Source of the DNA: DASQHY01 sp035602605
Lineage (GTDB): Bacteria; Acidobacteriota; Terriglobia; Acidiferrales; UBA7541
NCBI GenBank assembly: GCA_035602605.1
Contig: DATNLZ010000079.1
Span: 1-64,000, forward strand
Reading direction: 5' to 3'
DNA: 64,000 bases
Within the stretch, counting starts at the first letter, position 1, and each line of letters opens with the position of its first letter. Both the position numbers and the translations under genes were made by a program. The notes under the pieces were generated by a model. The model was given only the letters and a program-made list of their open reading frames with translations, did no database searches and had not been told where the DNA came from. This document shows, piece by piece, positions 9,601-18,644 of the stretch.

Positions 9601-9934
9601 GGACGCGTCGGTGGATGCCACGAAACGATGGCCCTGGTTCCCCGGCAGCGGAATTGTCGGGGACCTCGGCCGCAATACCTTTTTTTCGCACGGGCAGAAC
9701 AATTGGGATTTTGCCATCATTAAGAACGTGAGAGTCTATGGAGAACGCCATAACATTCAATTCCGTGCGGAGATGTTTAATCTGTTCAATCGCGTGCAGT
9801 TCGACCTTCCCAGTTTCCTAAGCGTTGTGGATACCAGCGTCGCTTCCTGGCGTCTGCAACCGCGATTTGGGGAAATCACCTCGCAGCGCAATAGCCCCCG
9901 AAATATGCAGATGTCGCTGCGTTACGCTTTTTAG
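6641..9934 (+). CDS. Oar-like TonB-dependent outer-membrane receptor
   Basis: A 1097-residue outer-membrane protein. Signal peptide at residues ~1-28 (cleavage near ISA-QT). A carboxypeptidase regulatory-like beta-sandwich at ~30-115 (GHVVDSSGAVVPGVSV ... DGYYLIPFVPIGTYEV) is followed by a plug-like region (~120-245, with VSFNGTGTRGTTFLTDG) and a long barrel ending in RYAF, with the C-terminal aromatic expected for BAM insertion. Acidobacteriota carry many paralogues, thought to import plant or protein-derived oligomers; the substrate cannot be told here. GGAGG precedes the ATG. No surface lipoprotein (SusD) gene is adjacent. Confidence 0.9.
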   Translation: MLKSAFCLGTAIIAVLILLLSPLLISAQTVSGSMSGHVVDSSGAVVPGVSVMAKSDETSAVREALTNSDGYYLIPFVPIGTYEVTAQRQGFATITRSNVSVTLNKTTSVDFSLTLPGLQQTVTVSEVAPLIDVAGGQIRRSMDDSFIGVLPSAARNFLGIAALFPGFQTNPTSGQNNFLLSSGSSVSFNGTGTRGTTFLTDGVTNDDGSENQNRQGVNLSTIKEMQIVTNNFAPEFGRGFGAVVLVQTKSGSNQMHGEAYWYLRNSALDARSFFANPRIKKAVSQTHRAGGTLGGPIVKDRLFFFGSLERFWQPGSQISSTYLLQSPFRTITVDPAAPDAAARRAWVQGIIDRFPTDLTPNDPVRGPFAYSAPAPRSSHTKDYSVRIDWRKSDKNLFYARYQFSNYFFGLTKEFVRGENIVQDHRFQNVGITHTHIFSSSTTGEFRFGFGRRRITASFLSGEAKAPIVRWSFTNFAPIIGNASSFPQQRYQNDFQYVYNISSQLGSRHTLKGGTDIRRIQLNDRAENYNRGFWQFMSAGRFNAMENFQRGVVTTYTQGFGPAYLGLRTTELNFYGQDDFRLKRDLVFNIGFRVEHVGSPTEVNNLVPPDFGADTYFEPRFGFAYSPNFSSGFLRRLSGGPGHSSIRGGFGIFHGRIYQSIFSQIGASTRFNPPNAAVLSLSNPDMSVADPTNGFVFRPGPPTAQVGLTLPESNLHMPYTEQWNLTVERQLPWNSALQASYIGNRGIGFIFYHWDNRAQFPWTSTQPTTYKGAGNFPGVTFDNIDQDLFNARPAPGFISLSQARTDARRRDGRFSSILRPSNGAWSYYHALQITYTQRPLRGLNVQAGYTWSKNIDTGSEGTFVGGGDTNAAVSETQGGRSLRGLSRLSQPHRFTLSYIYELPLFKKQEGVFGRVLGGWQVSGVTTLASGNPFTVFIGYDLNGDGIGGDRPFLRDPAILGRSVDNGRINPATGRQFSTGQLPITAFSPDASVDATKRWPWFPGSGIVGDLGRNTFFSHGQNNWDFAIIKNVRVYGERHNIQFRAEMFNLFNRVQFDLPSFLSVVDTSVASWRLQPRFGEITSQRNSPRNMQMSLRYAF

Positions 9935-10002
9935 CGTGGATTACGCGCGAGTTTGCTCGTACGCTTCTTGCGAACAATGGTGGGTAGGGAGCTAATTGAA
10001 AC

Positions 10003-10473
10003 TTAAACGTGACAAGACGCCACGCCGCGCTTTTCGAGATACCGCTGGTGATATTCTTCAGCGCGATAGAACGTCGAGGCCGGACTGATTTCCGTCATAA
10101 TGGGGCGGCGGAAACGGCCGGACGCTTGCGCTCTTTCCTTGGAGCTTCGCGCTGCAGCTTCCTGCTCCGGTGAGTGAAAAAATATCACGCTACGATATTG
10201 TTTGCCCGAGTCTGGACCTTGCCGGTTAAGTTGGGTCGGATCGTGAACTTGCCAGAAAACATCCAGCAGTTCGTCGTAGCTTAGCTCCGTGGGATCAAAG
10301 GTTACCTGCACGACTTCGGCATGGCCCGTACGGTCTGTGCAGACATCCTTATATGTCGGATTCTGCAACGTTCCGCCAGAGTAGCCCACGGCAGTATCGG
10401 TTACGCCCGGCATCCTGCGGAATGCGGCTTCGACGCCCCAAAAGCATCCGGCCCCCAATGTGGCGATCTCCAT
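10003..10473 (-). CDS. msrA: peptide methionine sulfoxide reductase MsrA
   Basis: A 156-residue enzyme that reduces methionine-S-sulfoxide in proteins and so repairs oxidative damage in the cytoplasm. The active-site motif GCFWG lies at residues 9-13 of the chosen start, and TAVGYSGG, TGHAEVVQV and the C-terminal EEYHQRYLEK are typical of the family. The start at 10473 is chosen over the upstream ATG (10506) because AGAGGAG lies just before it. A monocistronic gene by its spacing. Confidence 0.93.
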   Translation of the reverse strand: MEIATLGAGCFWGVEAAFRRMPGVTDTAVGYSGGTLQNPTYKDVCTDRTGHAEVVQVTFDPTELSYDELLDVFWQVHDPTQLNRQGPDSGKQYRSVIFFHSPEQEAAARSSKERAQASGRFRRPIMTEISPASTFYRAEEYHQRYLEKRGVASCHV

Positions 10474-10684
10474 GGCTGGCTCTCCTCTAACTTCAGACGT
10501 TACCATTTAAACGTTCGTAGCATCAATCCATCAGACGAATGTTGCAGGCTTTCGGATGCATTTAAATACAAAATTTGTATCATCCTAGGTGCTGATAACG
10601 TTTGACGATTTTTCTTTTTCCATACACGATGCCAACGCCTAAAAGGGCAGGAGCACCGAACAATTTCAGGAGCAACCCACAACT

Positions 10685-11476
10685 ATGGATCTCGGATTGA
10701 AAGGCCGGGTAGCGATCGTTGTCGCGGCCAGCAAAGGCCTCGCGCGTGCGGTCGCGGAAGAGCTTTCACGCGAAGGCGCCGAGGTTGCCATTTGCGCACG
10801 CACCGCCAGCGACCTCGAAAAAGCTGCCGGCACGATCGGCACCGTTTCCCACAAAGAAGTATTTTACCAGGCCTTGGATGTAACGGATCAACGGCGCGTC
10901 GGGCAATTTGTCGCGGCCGTCGAGCACCGCTTCGGACGCATCGACATCTGCGTTACCAATGCCGGCGGCCCGCCTTCCAAACCCTTTGCCGAAATCACGC
11001 CGCAAGACTGGCAAGCTGCGGTAGACCTGACTCTGATGAGTGCAGTTTCTTTTGCGCGCGAAGTCCTGCCAAGGATGTGCAAAAACAAATGGGGTCGGTT
11101 CATTACCATCACCTCCGTGTCCGTAAAACAGCCGATTGATGGCTTGATTCTTTCGAATTCGATTCGCGCTGCGGTTGCGGGTCTCGCGCGTACGCTTGCA
11201 AATGAGTATGCTGCGGACGGGATCACGGTGAACAACGTGTGCCCTGGTTACACGCGCACCGAGCGACTTGAAGAACTGGCAAGTGCGATTGCCGCGCGCT
11301 CCGGCTCGGCACGCGAGGAGACGTTTGCCCAATGGCACCGGCAGATTCCGGTTGGACGTGTCGGGGATCCGCGGGAATTTGCCGCACTGGTTGCGTTTCT
11401 CGCTTCCGAGCGGGCCAGCTACATTACAGGCACCTCCATCGCCGTTGATGGCGGGCTGGTACGCAGTCTGCTTTAG
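10685..11476 (+). CDS. SDR-family protein lacking canonical YxxxK
   Basis: A 263-residue Rossmann-fold protein of the short-chain dehydrogenase/reductase family. NAD(P) binding is suggested by ASKGLARAVA near residue 16, NAGG near residue 95 and the C-terminal TGTSIAVDGG. Where classic members have Y-x-x-x-K after the serine strand (ITSVSVKQPIDG), this protein reads SNSIR, so Tyr is replaced by Ser and Lys by Arg. The same substitution is known in some annotated SDR subfamilies whose activity is poorly defined. GGAG precedes the start. Probably first in a run with the ACT protein and aminopeptidase (29-base gap). Confidence 0.85.
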   Translation: MDLGLKGRVAIVVAASKGLARAVAEELSREGAEVAICARTASDLEKAAGTIGTVSHKEVFYQALDVTDQRRVGQFVAAVEHRFGRIDICVTNAGGPPSKPFAEITPQDWQAAVDLTLMSAVSFAREVLPRMCKNKWGRFITITSVSVKQPIDGLILSNSIRAAVAGLARTLANEYAADGITVNNVCPGYTRTERLEELASAIAARSGSAREETFAQWHRQIPVGRVGDPREFAALVAFLASERASYITGTSIAVDGGLVRSLL

Positions 11477-11505
11477 GCGCTTCTGCGATCGATGAGGATG
11501 CTCTC

Positions 11506-11892
11506 GTGCAACTCTCTATTCTTACAGTGCGTCTTTCTATTTGCAGGCTGGCGTCGGATAATGGATTACCGGAATGGTTACCTACGGACGGATTTTTATC
11601 TATAACCCGAACCGCGGACGAATTGTCGATTGTATGCGAGGAACGTTACGTTCCTGACGAGGTGCAGTCGCAGCGCGGCTGGGTCGGCTTCAAGGTCCAA
11701 GGACCAATTGATTTCTCGGAAGTAGGCGTTTTGGCATCGCTTGCGACGCCGCTGGCGGAGTCGGGTGTCAGCATTTTTGCGATATCTACATACGACACAG
11801 ATTATGTGCTCATTGGAGAAAAAGATCTTGAGCAGAGTCTAGTCGTTCTCGCTGCGGCGGGTCATAAAATTTCACAGGGAGTACAAAGCTGA
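11506..11892 (+). CDS. ACT-domain protein
   Basis: A 128-residue protein starting at GTG (GAGG 8 bases upstream). The C-terminal half (GPIDFSEVGVLASLATPLAESGVSIFAISTYDTDYVLI) is a typical ACT ligand-binding domain of the stand-alone, aspartate-kinase-like type. These bind amino acids as regulatory modules. Partner unknown. Its stop overlaps the aminopeptidase start by one base, indicating coupled translation. Confidence 0.82.
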   Translation: MQLSILTVRLSICRLASDNGLPEWLPTDGFLSITRTADELSIVCEERYVPDEVQSQRGWVGFKVQGPIDFSEVGVLASLATPLAESGVSIFAISTYDTDYVLIGEKDLEQSLVVLAAAGHKISQGVQS

Positions 11893-14522
11893 TGATCGGT
11901 CTCTCTCGAAGCACCGTCCCACGGCGAGTGATGTTGATTCTGTGGATTCCTGCGCTGTTGGTTTCTGCCATGCTGCTCATGTCCTTCACAGCTCGCGCTG
12001 ACGAGCCCTACGCGCGCACCCGTGACTATGATCTGCAGCATTCGCGCATCGTGTTGCGCTTCGATCTCGATGACCGCAAAGTGATAGGCAACGTGACTCA
12101 TTCGCTCGCGGTTTTGCGCGGAGGCACCAGCAAGCTCTCGTTCGATTCTGCCAATCTGAAAATAAGCAGCGTAACGGTAAATGGAAAGACCGCAAAGTTT
12201 GAAACTGCCGCCGACAAACTCTTGGTTAGCCTCAGCCATGCTGCTCGCGCAGGAGAAAAAGTCGACGTAGCTATTCGCTACGAAGGCCATCCCAAAAAAG
12301 GACTCTACTTTGTTCTCCCGGACAAAGATTACCCGAATCGCCCCAAACAAATATGGACTCAGGGAGAATCGGAAGATACGCGCTACTACCTGCCTACCTA
12401 CGACTATCCGAATGACCGGCTCACAACGGAAATGATCGTCACCGTTCCGAAAGACTGGGTGACCGTTTCCAACGGTAAGTTAATCCGTGTCGACGATACG
12501 CCGGACGGAATGAAAGTGTGGGACTGGAAGGAATCGGTTCCCAGCTCGACGTACTTGATTTCGCTCGTCGCTGGAGAATTTGACGAAGTAAAAGAGAGCT
12601 GGCGCGGAATTCCCGTCACGTACTATGCACCAAAAGGGCGCGGCGATCGTCTGAAGCCCAATTACGGCGCCACTCGCCAAATGCTCGACTTCTTTTCCAA
12701 ACGGCTCGGCGTGAATTACCCGTGGGAAAAGTATGCGCAGTCCATGGTCGACGATTTCGTAGCTGGCGGAATGGAGAATTCCAGCGCGACCACCAACACC
12801 AGCTCATCGCTCGTTGATCCCAGAATCGCGCCGGAATTTGTTGGCGGCCAGGACACTTTGATTTCCCACGAGCTGGCTCATCAATGGTTTGGAGATTTCT
12901 TGACGTGCAAAGATTGGGGCAATATCTGGCTCAACGAAGGATTCGCTACCTTCATGGCCGCCGTATGGAATGAACAACACTACGGCGTCGATGCCGGAGC
13001 GCACGAGCGATGGGAGGCTGCCCGCCAATGGGCCGCCGACCGCGATCTGTTCCCCCAGCCGCTTGTTCGCCACAATTTTGATGATTCCAGTGAATTTGAC
13101 GGGAATGCTTACGGCAAGGGTGCTTGGGTTTTGTACATGCTAAAGCATCAACTCGGCGAAGAGGCCTTCTGGCGCGGGATGAAGCATTACCTTGAAAAAT
13201 TTCACGGTCAGAATGTCACGACGTCCGATTACGCCGAAGCCATGGAAGAATCCACCGGCGTTAACCTTGATCAGTTTTTCGATCAGTGGGTTTACGGCGC
13301 TGGCGCTCCCAATTTCGATTTGCGTTACACCTATGATTCCGCCAAGCACGAGGTGAAACTCGAAGTGAAGCAGACTCAGAAGATCGAAGGACGCGTCGGG
13401 ATGTTTAGTACTCCGGTAGAGGTTGAGATTGCTACCGCATCAGGTAGCAAGAGTTTCCCGATCACTGTTTCGAAAGACGACGAGACGTTCACCTTTGCTG
13501 TTGGCTCCGCACCGTTGATGGTTCTTTTCGACAAGAATCTCGCGACGTTGAAAATCGTGGATTTCCACAAGAAAAGTGCGGAACTAATTTATCAGCTGCA
13601 ACACGCGGCCGCGGTTCCTGACCGGCTCGATGCCGCCCAGGCTCTCGGGAAAACAGAAACGAGTGACCAGGTTGTCTCCGCGCTCGGGACTGCCGCGATG
13701 GGCGATTCTGCTTGGGGTGTTCGCTTGGAGGCGTTGAAAAGTTTAGGGCAAATTGCGGGGCCAGCCGCGCTCAAGCAAATTATCGCGGCGCTCGGGAACG
13801 ACCAGCCGTGGGTGAAACAAATGGCAGTGCAGCAACTGGGAAACTTCAGCAACGATGCCGAGGTTGCAGCCAAGCTTGCAGCCATTGCGAGCGACGACAA
13901 ATCGTATCGCGCCCGCGCTGCGGCTCTCGGTGCGATTGCCAAGGTGAAAGCGCCGCGAGCTTACGACGTGCTACAAGCCGCCATGGCCATCGAATCGCCG
14001 GATGAGATACTGCGTCGCGCAGCGCTTCGAGCCTTTGCGGCTCTTGGCGCCGACAAAGCCATTCCGATGCTTCTCGATTGGGCGGCCCCAGGAAAGCCAT
14101 TGGAATTGCGTCAAGCCGCGATCAGCAGTTTGGGCAGGCTCGACAAAAAGAACAAGGAGATTACCAAAGGTCTGGAAGGCTTTCTGAACGAGAACCATTT
14201 TCCGATACGTCTTGCGAGCGTCTTCGCTCTTGGCGAGCGCGGAGATCCCAGCGCGATTCCAGCTCTAAGTGCCATGCTGAAGAGCGATGATTTGAGCATC
14301 GCGTTTGCGCCAACGATCGAGGCGCAAATTCAGCGCCTCAAGCAAACCGAAGGGAAATCGGAAGGGAAACCGCCTTCGAGCAGCGAGCAAACAAGCCCTT
14401 CGAGCAAAAGCGGACCCAATCAGCCGATTCTGCTGAAACTGGAAAACCTCGAGAAAATAATTGCAGAGATGAGCGAACGGCTAAAATCGGTCGAAAAGAA
14501 ATTAGTGGCCGACAAAAAATGA
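11892..14522 (+). CDS. M1-family aminopeptidase with C-terminal HEAT-like repeats
   Basis: An 876-residue zinc metallopeptidase. Signal or anchor segment at residues ~13-36 (ending FTARADEPYA) sends it out of the cytoplasm. The catalytic domain has the exopeptidase loop GGMEN near 296, the zinc motif HELAHQWFGD near 325 and the third zinc ligand in NEGFATF near 347. Residues ~565-820 form alpha-helical HEAT-like repeats, and a Ser/Pro/Lys-rich linker leads to a short coiled coil at the C-terminus. It removes N-terminal residues from peptides, probably in the periplasm. The HEAT extension is longer than in PepN. Confidence 0.9.
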   Translation: MIGLSRSTVPRRVMLILWIPALLVSAMLLMSFTARADEPYARTRDYDLQHSRIVLRFDLDDRKVIGNVTHSLAVLRGGTSKLSFDSANLKISSVTVNGKTAKFETAADKLLVSLSHAARAGEKVDVAIRYEGHPKKGLYFVLPDKDYPNRPKQIWTQGESEDTRYYLPTYDYPNDRLTTEMIVTVPKDWVTVSNGKLIRVDDTPDGMKVWDWKESVPSSTYLISLVAGEFDEVKESWRGIPVTYYAPKGRGDRLKPNYGATRQMLDFFSKRLGVNYPWEKYAQSMVDDFVAGGMENSSATTNTSSSLVDPRIAPEFVGGQDTLISHELAHQWFGDFLTCKDWGNIWLNEGFATFMAAVWNEQHYGVDAGAHERWEAARQWAADRDLFPQPLVRHNFDDSSEFDGNAYGKGAWVLYMLKHQLGEEAFWRGMKHYLEKFHGQNVTTSDYAEAMEESTGVNLDQFFDQWVYGAGAPNFDLRYTYDSAKHEVKLEVKQTQKIEGRVGMFSTPVEVEIATASGSKSFPITVSKDDETFTFAVGSAPLMVLFDKNLATLKIVDFHKKSAELIYQLQHAAAVPDRLDAAQALGKTETSDQVVSALGTAAMGDSAWGVRLEALKSLGQIAGPAALKQIIAALGNDQPWVKQMAVQQLGNFSNDAEVAAKLAAIASDDKSYRARAAALGAIAKVKAPRAYDVLQAAMAIESPDEILRRAALRAFAALGADKAIPMLLDWAAPGKPLELRQAAISSLGRLDKKNKEITKGLEGFLNENHFPIRLASVFALGERGDPSAIPALSAMLKSDDLSIAFAPTIEAQIQRLKQTEGKSEGKPPSSSEQTSPSSKSGPNQPILLKLENLEKIIAEMSERLKSVEKKLVADKK

Positions 14523-14626
14523 GTGTATGCCAGCGTTGCGTCTCGTTTTGCCGGAGAAGGCCGGGCTCACCGAGCGACGCACGCCGAATGCTGCCATTTA
14601 TATGCCACAGGATACGAGCCGGTCCC

Positions 14627-16024
14627 TTAACTGCCCGCGAGCAAAATCCGAAGATCGCGAAGATTGTTTCCGGTTGGACCGGTGACGATGGCGTCATCGA
14701 GACGCTGGAAAAAAGTGTGCGAGTCACTGCGGAGGAAATAATCGCCCGGGTCGAGTCCCGCTGCTCGCGCGCGTCCAAAAGTTTCCCCGTCCGCCACGGC
14801 GCCTGCGGCCGGGCTCACGCCGTCCACCCCGTCGGTACCGACGCTAAGAACTGCGATTTTCTTTTCCGCAATTGCCTTGACGCAATCGAGAACAAATGCA
14901 GAATTGCGCCCTCCTACGCCATTTCCCGTTACCCGCGAGCTGACTTCGCCGTCGGCGATCACAGCGACAGATCGTCCAGAATTACTACGCTGGAGCTGAG
15001 CAAGCTGGTCGAGCAGATAATCGGTGGCCTGGGGGAGCGGCCAATCGTCAGTGCGGTTATCACAAATCGTTACGAAGCCTGCGGCCTCGGCAGCACGATG
15101 CGCTGCGTGGAACAGATCGTGCATACCCAGAAGTATTTGAAATTGCGCGCGAGCAAATGCGGAGTCGCCTGGCTTGGGTGTTTCCCGCGCACCGCCGCGG
15201 GCCAGAAAACCCTGAATGCCAGCGGGAAGCTTGGCGCGCAATGCAAAATCAGAGAGAACCCGCTCCATATCCTGCACAGTTGTCGGGTCAGGAATGGTTG
15301 GTCCGGAGGCGAGAGCGGACTCCTTTCCTGTGGGAACATCGGTAACCCCGTAGGTGAGTTTCATGGCGCGCGGAGCTGCGGCGGCAAGTCGTCCGCCTTT
15401 CACCGCGGAAAGGTGTTTGCGCACGGTGTTTATTTCGTCGATAGACGCGCCGCAGGTAACCAGCACGCGACTGAGCCCCTGGACCTCTTCGAGGGCAAGT
15501 TGCGGATCGAGGGGCAATTCAACGAGAGTCGAGCCGCCGCCGGAAATCAGGAAGAATATGAGAGTGCGCTCGTCGCATTTGTGCAGCAGATCGAGAATCG
15601 CGTGGCCGGCCTCGAAGCTTGCCGCTGTAGGCACAGGATGCCCGGCGACAAAATACTGCAACCCGGCAATCGGGTGTTGCGGTGGTGTGGGTGCGGAAAC
15701 AATTCCAGAGACGGGAAAGTCCGGCGCCAGAATGTCGGCCAGGCCTTCGATCATGCTATGCGCCGCTTTTCCAAACGCAATCGCGCGGAGCTCGTCAAAA
15801 TCGCACAGATCTATTTCAGAAACGGCATCGATCATTCGATCAGCAGGGCGAGCCGCGGTGCGCCTGGCAAAGCCGGTCCATTCCTTTTGAACAACGAATG
15901 CAGGATCGATGCAGCTGAGGCGCGAGCCTCGAAGCTGCAACTTCCGCTGCATAACTTGCGGAATATTGATTGCAGCGAGAGTCTGCTGAAAAATCTGACG
16001 AGCCAGGTGCTTGAGGTCGGGCAT
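14627..16024 (-). CDS. glycerate 2-kinase (MOFRL family)
   Basis: A 465-residue enzyme of the GckA/TtuD type (DUF4147 N-terminal domain, then MOFRL domain) that phosphorylates D-glycerate with ATP to 2-phosphoglycerate. Recognisable segments are AIAFGKAAHSM, VAGHPVPTAAS, LISGGGSTLVELP, and the C-terminal SVGTDGVDGVSPAAGAV and NNLRDLRILL. It lies 39 bases downstream of the glycerate dehydrogenase on the same strand. Together they would take hydroxypyruvate or glyoxylate-derived glycerate into glycolysis. Convergent with the aminopeptidase gene. Confidence 0.92.
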   Translation of the reverse strand: MPDLKHLARQIFQQTLAAINIPQVMQRKLQLRGSRLSCIDPAFVVQKEWTGFARRTAARPADRMIDAVSEIDLCDFDELRAIAFGKAAHSMIEGLADILAPDFPVSGIVSAPTPPQHPIAGLQYFVAGHPVPTAASFEAGHAILDLLHKCDERTLIFFLISGGGSTLVELPLDPQLALEEVQGLSRVLVTCGASIDEINTVRKHLSAVKGGRLAAAAPRAMKLTYGVTDVPTGKESALASGPTIPDPTTVQDMERVLSDFALRAKLPAGIQGFLARGGARETPKPGDSAFARAQFQILLGMHDLFHAAHRAAEAAGFVTICDNRTDDWPLPQATDYLLDQLAQLQRSNSGRSVAVIADGEVSSRVTGNGVGGRNSAFVLDCVKAIAEKKIAVLSVGTDGVDGVSPAAGAVADGETFGRARAAGLDPGDYFLRSDSHTFFQRLDDAIVTGPTGNNLRDLRILLAGS

Positions 16025-16063
16025 GGAATTTAGCCGTGCGATTGTTTCTAGAGTGTATGGCGG

Positions 16064-17062
16064 TCAGGAGCCGGAGGCTCCGTGGGACTTCAGAACTTCG
16101 GGGTTAAGTGCATTGGGTGGAGTGCGTCCCTGAAATAGGGCAATGACGTTTTCTGCGGCGATGCAGGCCATTTTTGTGCGTGTTTCCAGAGAGGCAGAGG
16201 CAATATGCGGCGCAAGAACGACATTCGGGCGTCGAAGGCCTGAATGAATGTAGGGTTCATTCTCGAATACATCGATTGCCGCGCCGGCCAGTTTACCACT
16301 CTCGAGAGCGGCAACCAGTGCGGCTTCATCGACAACCGGACCGCGCGAGGTGTTGATCAGGAATGCACCGCGCTTCATTCGCGCCAGCTGCGGAGAAGAA
16401 ATCAAGTGCCGAGTTTCGGGCAGAAGCGGGACGTGGAGGGAAAGAAAATCAGATTCGGAAAGAACCTGATTGAATTCGGCAAACTGCGCGCCCAGCTCGG
16501 CTTCAATTTCGGGAGCGACACGCACGGCATCGTGATAGATCGCCCGCATTTTGAAACCGCGCGCGCGACGGGCAACAGCGCGGCCGATGCGTCCGAAGCC
16601 CAGGATGCCAAGCGTTTTTCCCCAGACGTCGGTACCGCACAATTGGTCTAGGTCCCAGCCTTTCCAATTTCCAGAGCGCGCCAAGGAGTCGCCTTCGACA
16701 ACACGCCGAGCGACCGACATGAGCAAGGTCCAGGCGAAGTCGGCAGTCGTTTCGTCCAAGACGCCTGGGGTATTGCTGACGACGACACCCTTGCGAGTGC
16801 ACGCCGGCACGTCGATATTGTCGAAGCCAACGGCGACGTTGGCAACGATGCGCAACTTAGGTGCAGCAGCAAGCAGCTCATCGTTAATCTTCTCTGTGAG
16901 CAAACAAATGAGCGCCTCTTTTCCTTGAACGCTGCTCAGCAATTCGTCGCGGGAAATACGCTCGGGAGGCGTCCAGTATTCAACCTCAAAGTGGTCGTTC
17001 AACATCAGGCGAGCAGGATCAAAGAGCGGGCGAGTGAGAAAGATTTTTGGTTTGGCGGGCAT
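16064..17062 (-). CDS. D-glycerate dehydrogenase / hydroxypyruvate-glyoxylate reductase
   Basis: A 332-residue member of the D-isomer 2-hydroxyacid dehydrogenases. It has the NAD(P)-binding LGILGFGRIGRAVA, the substrate-binding Arg strand NTSRGPVVDEAAL, and the catalytic His in LAPHIASAS. It interconverts hydroxypyruvate and D-glycerate (or glyoxylate and glycolate) in the cytoplasm. First of a pair with glycerate kinase. The nearby glcDEF operon makes glyoxylate from glycolate, so these may serve one route, though they are about 8 kb apart and on opposite strands. Confidence 0.9.
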   Translation of the reverse strand: MPAKPKIFLTRPLFDPARLMLNDHFEVEYWTPPERISRDELLSSVQGKEALICLLTEKINDELLAAAPKLRIVANVAVGFDNIDVPACTRKGVVVSNTPGVLDETTADFAWTLLMSVARRVVEGDSLARSGNWKGWDLDQLCGTDVWGKTLGILGFGRIGRAVARRARGFKMRAIYHDAVRVAPEIEAELGAQFAEFNQVLSESDFLSLHVPLLPETRHLISSPQLARMKRGAFLINTSRGPVVDEAALVAALESGKLAGAAIDVFENEPYIHSGLRRPNVVLAPHIASASLETRTKMACIAAENVIALFQGRTPPNALNPEVLKSHGASGS

Positions 17063-17381
17063 TTCGTTTAGTTTAGGGCGGCTTCAGCGCCAGCTGGCTG
17101 GCGTTCGCCCGCTCTCGGGAAGAGTATCACAGAAGGAAACAATCGGTCCGAGCGGGGTCTGAGACCTGCGAACGTACGGCAGCCGGGCAGAGTCTTCAAA
17201 AATGCCTTGGAGTGGAGCCCCCCGATGTTTTTGTAACAGACCTCATGCCTTTCGGGGTGCCACCTGACATGAAACTACAGCGATCAGCAAAAACGAGGCA
17301 CTGAATACAAAAGACGGAGTCCTATTTTAGTAGCCGTAACAGCCACAAGGCGTCGCGTCTGTTGGCTCGAAATGATCGTCG
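17063..17381. other. 319-bp intergenic region, no gene seen
   Basis: Lies between treT (end) and the glycerate dehydrogenase (start), both leftward. It contains a GC-rich perfect hairpin (CGCCAG, loop CTGG, CTGGCG) at 17088-17103 and otherwise unremarkable sequence. It must hold the promoter of the dehydrogenase, but no clear boxes were picked out. Confidence 0.5.
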
Positions 17382-18644
17382 TTAATTGCGCAAGAAATGC
17401 AAAAACAGGGTTAGGTAACGGCGGACGTTGCCGGTGATCAGAAAATTTTCGCGAACGTGATCATGGCCTTGTTCGGCCAACTTTTGGGCAATGGCCGGGT
17501 TCGAGAGAAGGAAGCGAAGCTGGTATGCGGTACCTTCTATGGAATGAGCGAGCAATCCGGTGTGTTTGTGAATGACTTGGGTAGGGATTCCTCCAACAGC
17601 GGAAGCCACCACAGGTTTCTTCTTCCAGAGCGCTTCAGTTACGGTCAATCCAAAGCCTTCGCGGAGGCTTTTCTGAATCACAATCGTCGACCCCCGCTGC
17701 AGAGCGTTAATTTCGAGATGGCTCCAAGGCGGAAGGTCGAGAATGTGAACGTCATTATCTTTGCCGATAGCCTCACGAACCTCAGCTAGCACCTGTTCGC
17801 CCTCAGGATCGTCAGCGGCGCCACCGCCTGCAAGAACGAGCTGGCAATCGAAATAGCGCTTAACGATTTGATAGGCGCGCAGTACTCCGATGGGGTCTTT
17901 GAGACGGTCAAACCGGGAAATCTGAGTGAGGATTGGACGATGCTGATCGATCTGGAAACGAGAGAGCACTTCGGTGATAAAGGTCGGTTCCAGCTCACGA
18001 TTTTTATCCGCTAGGGGATCGATGGAAGGGTAGAAGAGGTACTGCGGGACGGGCAACTGACGCGCAAAAGAAGGTGAAGAGAAAATGGCCGCGTCGTATC
18101 GTGAGACGAGGGGAGCGAGAAATTGCCAAACCCTTTGATTCGGGTGAGACAAGTCAATATGGCAGCGCCAGATCCAGTGACTGCGCCCCGAAGGTCGGGC
18201 CTCAATCAACGCTGCGGGCTGCGGATCGTGGATCACCGTAAACTCGGAATCAAAGTTAAGGCGAGTTCGATTTTGCTGGTTATAGCGGAGAAAGGTCGCG
18301 AAACTATCGTCCGGAAGGTCGTAGGTCGCGCCATGCAGGGCGTTATGGAAGGCTTTGGTGATGGCAAAAAAATCGTCACCCCCGGTAATGACGTCCCAGC
18401 GGATAGCCAACTCCAACTCTTCCATCAGCGGGACAATGCGATTCAGCATTTCGGCAACGCCACCGCCGACGGCTGTGGAATTGACCATTTGAACGGAGCG
18501 ATGACGGAGACGCTCGGCGAAGGCGCGCAACTCGGCAACCTCGCTGGCTCCGACTACGGAGATGTAATCATCAAGCCGGGAAACGCGGACGTCGGCTGGA
18601 GGCGGAGTTTGTGTCTGAGTAGTTTCGATGTGCGCATGTGTCAT
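17382..18644 (-). CDS. treT: trehalose synthase TreT (GT4 glycosyltransferase)
   Basis: A 420-residue retaining glycosyltransferase that joins NDP-glucose and glucose into trehalose. Recognisable parts are VNSTAVGGGVAEML near the N-terminus (acceptor loop), WRCHIDLS, the donor-site QISRFDRLKDPIGVL, and the C-terminal EGFGLTVTEALWKKKPVVAS with the GT4 acidic motif. Its start overlaps the stop of the DUF5752-like gene (ATGA), last in a four-gene trehalose operon. A second, OtsAB route is encoded by the same operon. Confidence 0.87.
   Translation of the reverse strand: MTHAHIETTQTQTPPPADVRVSRLDDYISVVGASEVAELRAFAERLRHRSVQMVNSTAVGGGVAEMLNRIVPLMEELELAIRWDVITGGDDFFAITKAFHNALHGATYDLPDDSFATFLRYNQQNRTRLNFDSEFTVIHDPQPAALIEARPSGRSHWIWRCHIDLSHPNQRVWQFLAPLVSRYDAAIFSSPSFARQLPVPQYLFYPSIDPLADKNRELEPTFITEVLSRFQIDQHRPILTQISRFDRLKDPIGVLRAYQIVKRYFDCQLVLAGGGAADDPEGEQVLAEVREAIGKDNDVHILDLPPWSHLEINALQRGSTIVIQKSLREGFGLTVTEALWKKKPVVASAVGGIPTQVIHKHTGLLAHSIEGTAYQLRFLLSNPAIAQKLAEQGHDHVRENFLITGNVRRYLTLFLHFLRN

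Noticed and set aside
14519..16033. 504-codon plus-strand open frame
   Set aside because: Antisense to glycerate kinase, whose conserved motifs are clear; the plus-strand product has no recognisable sequence and is GC-rich shadow coding.
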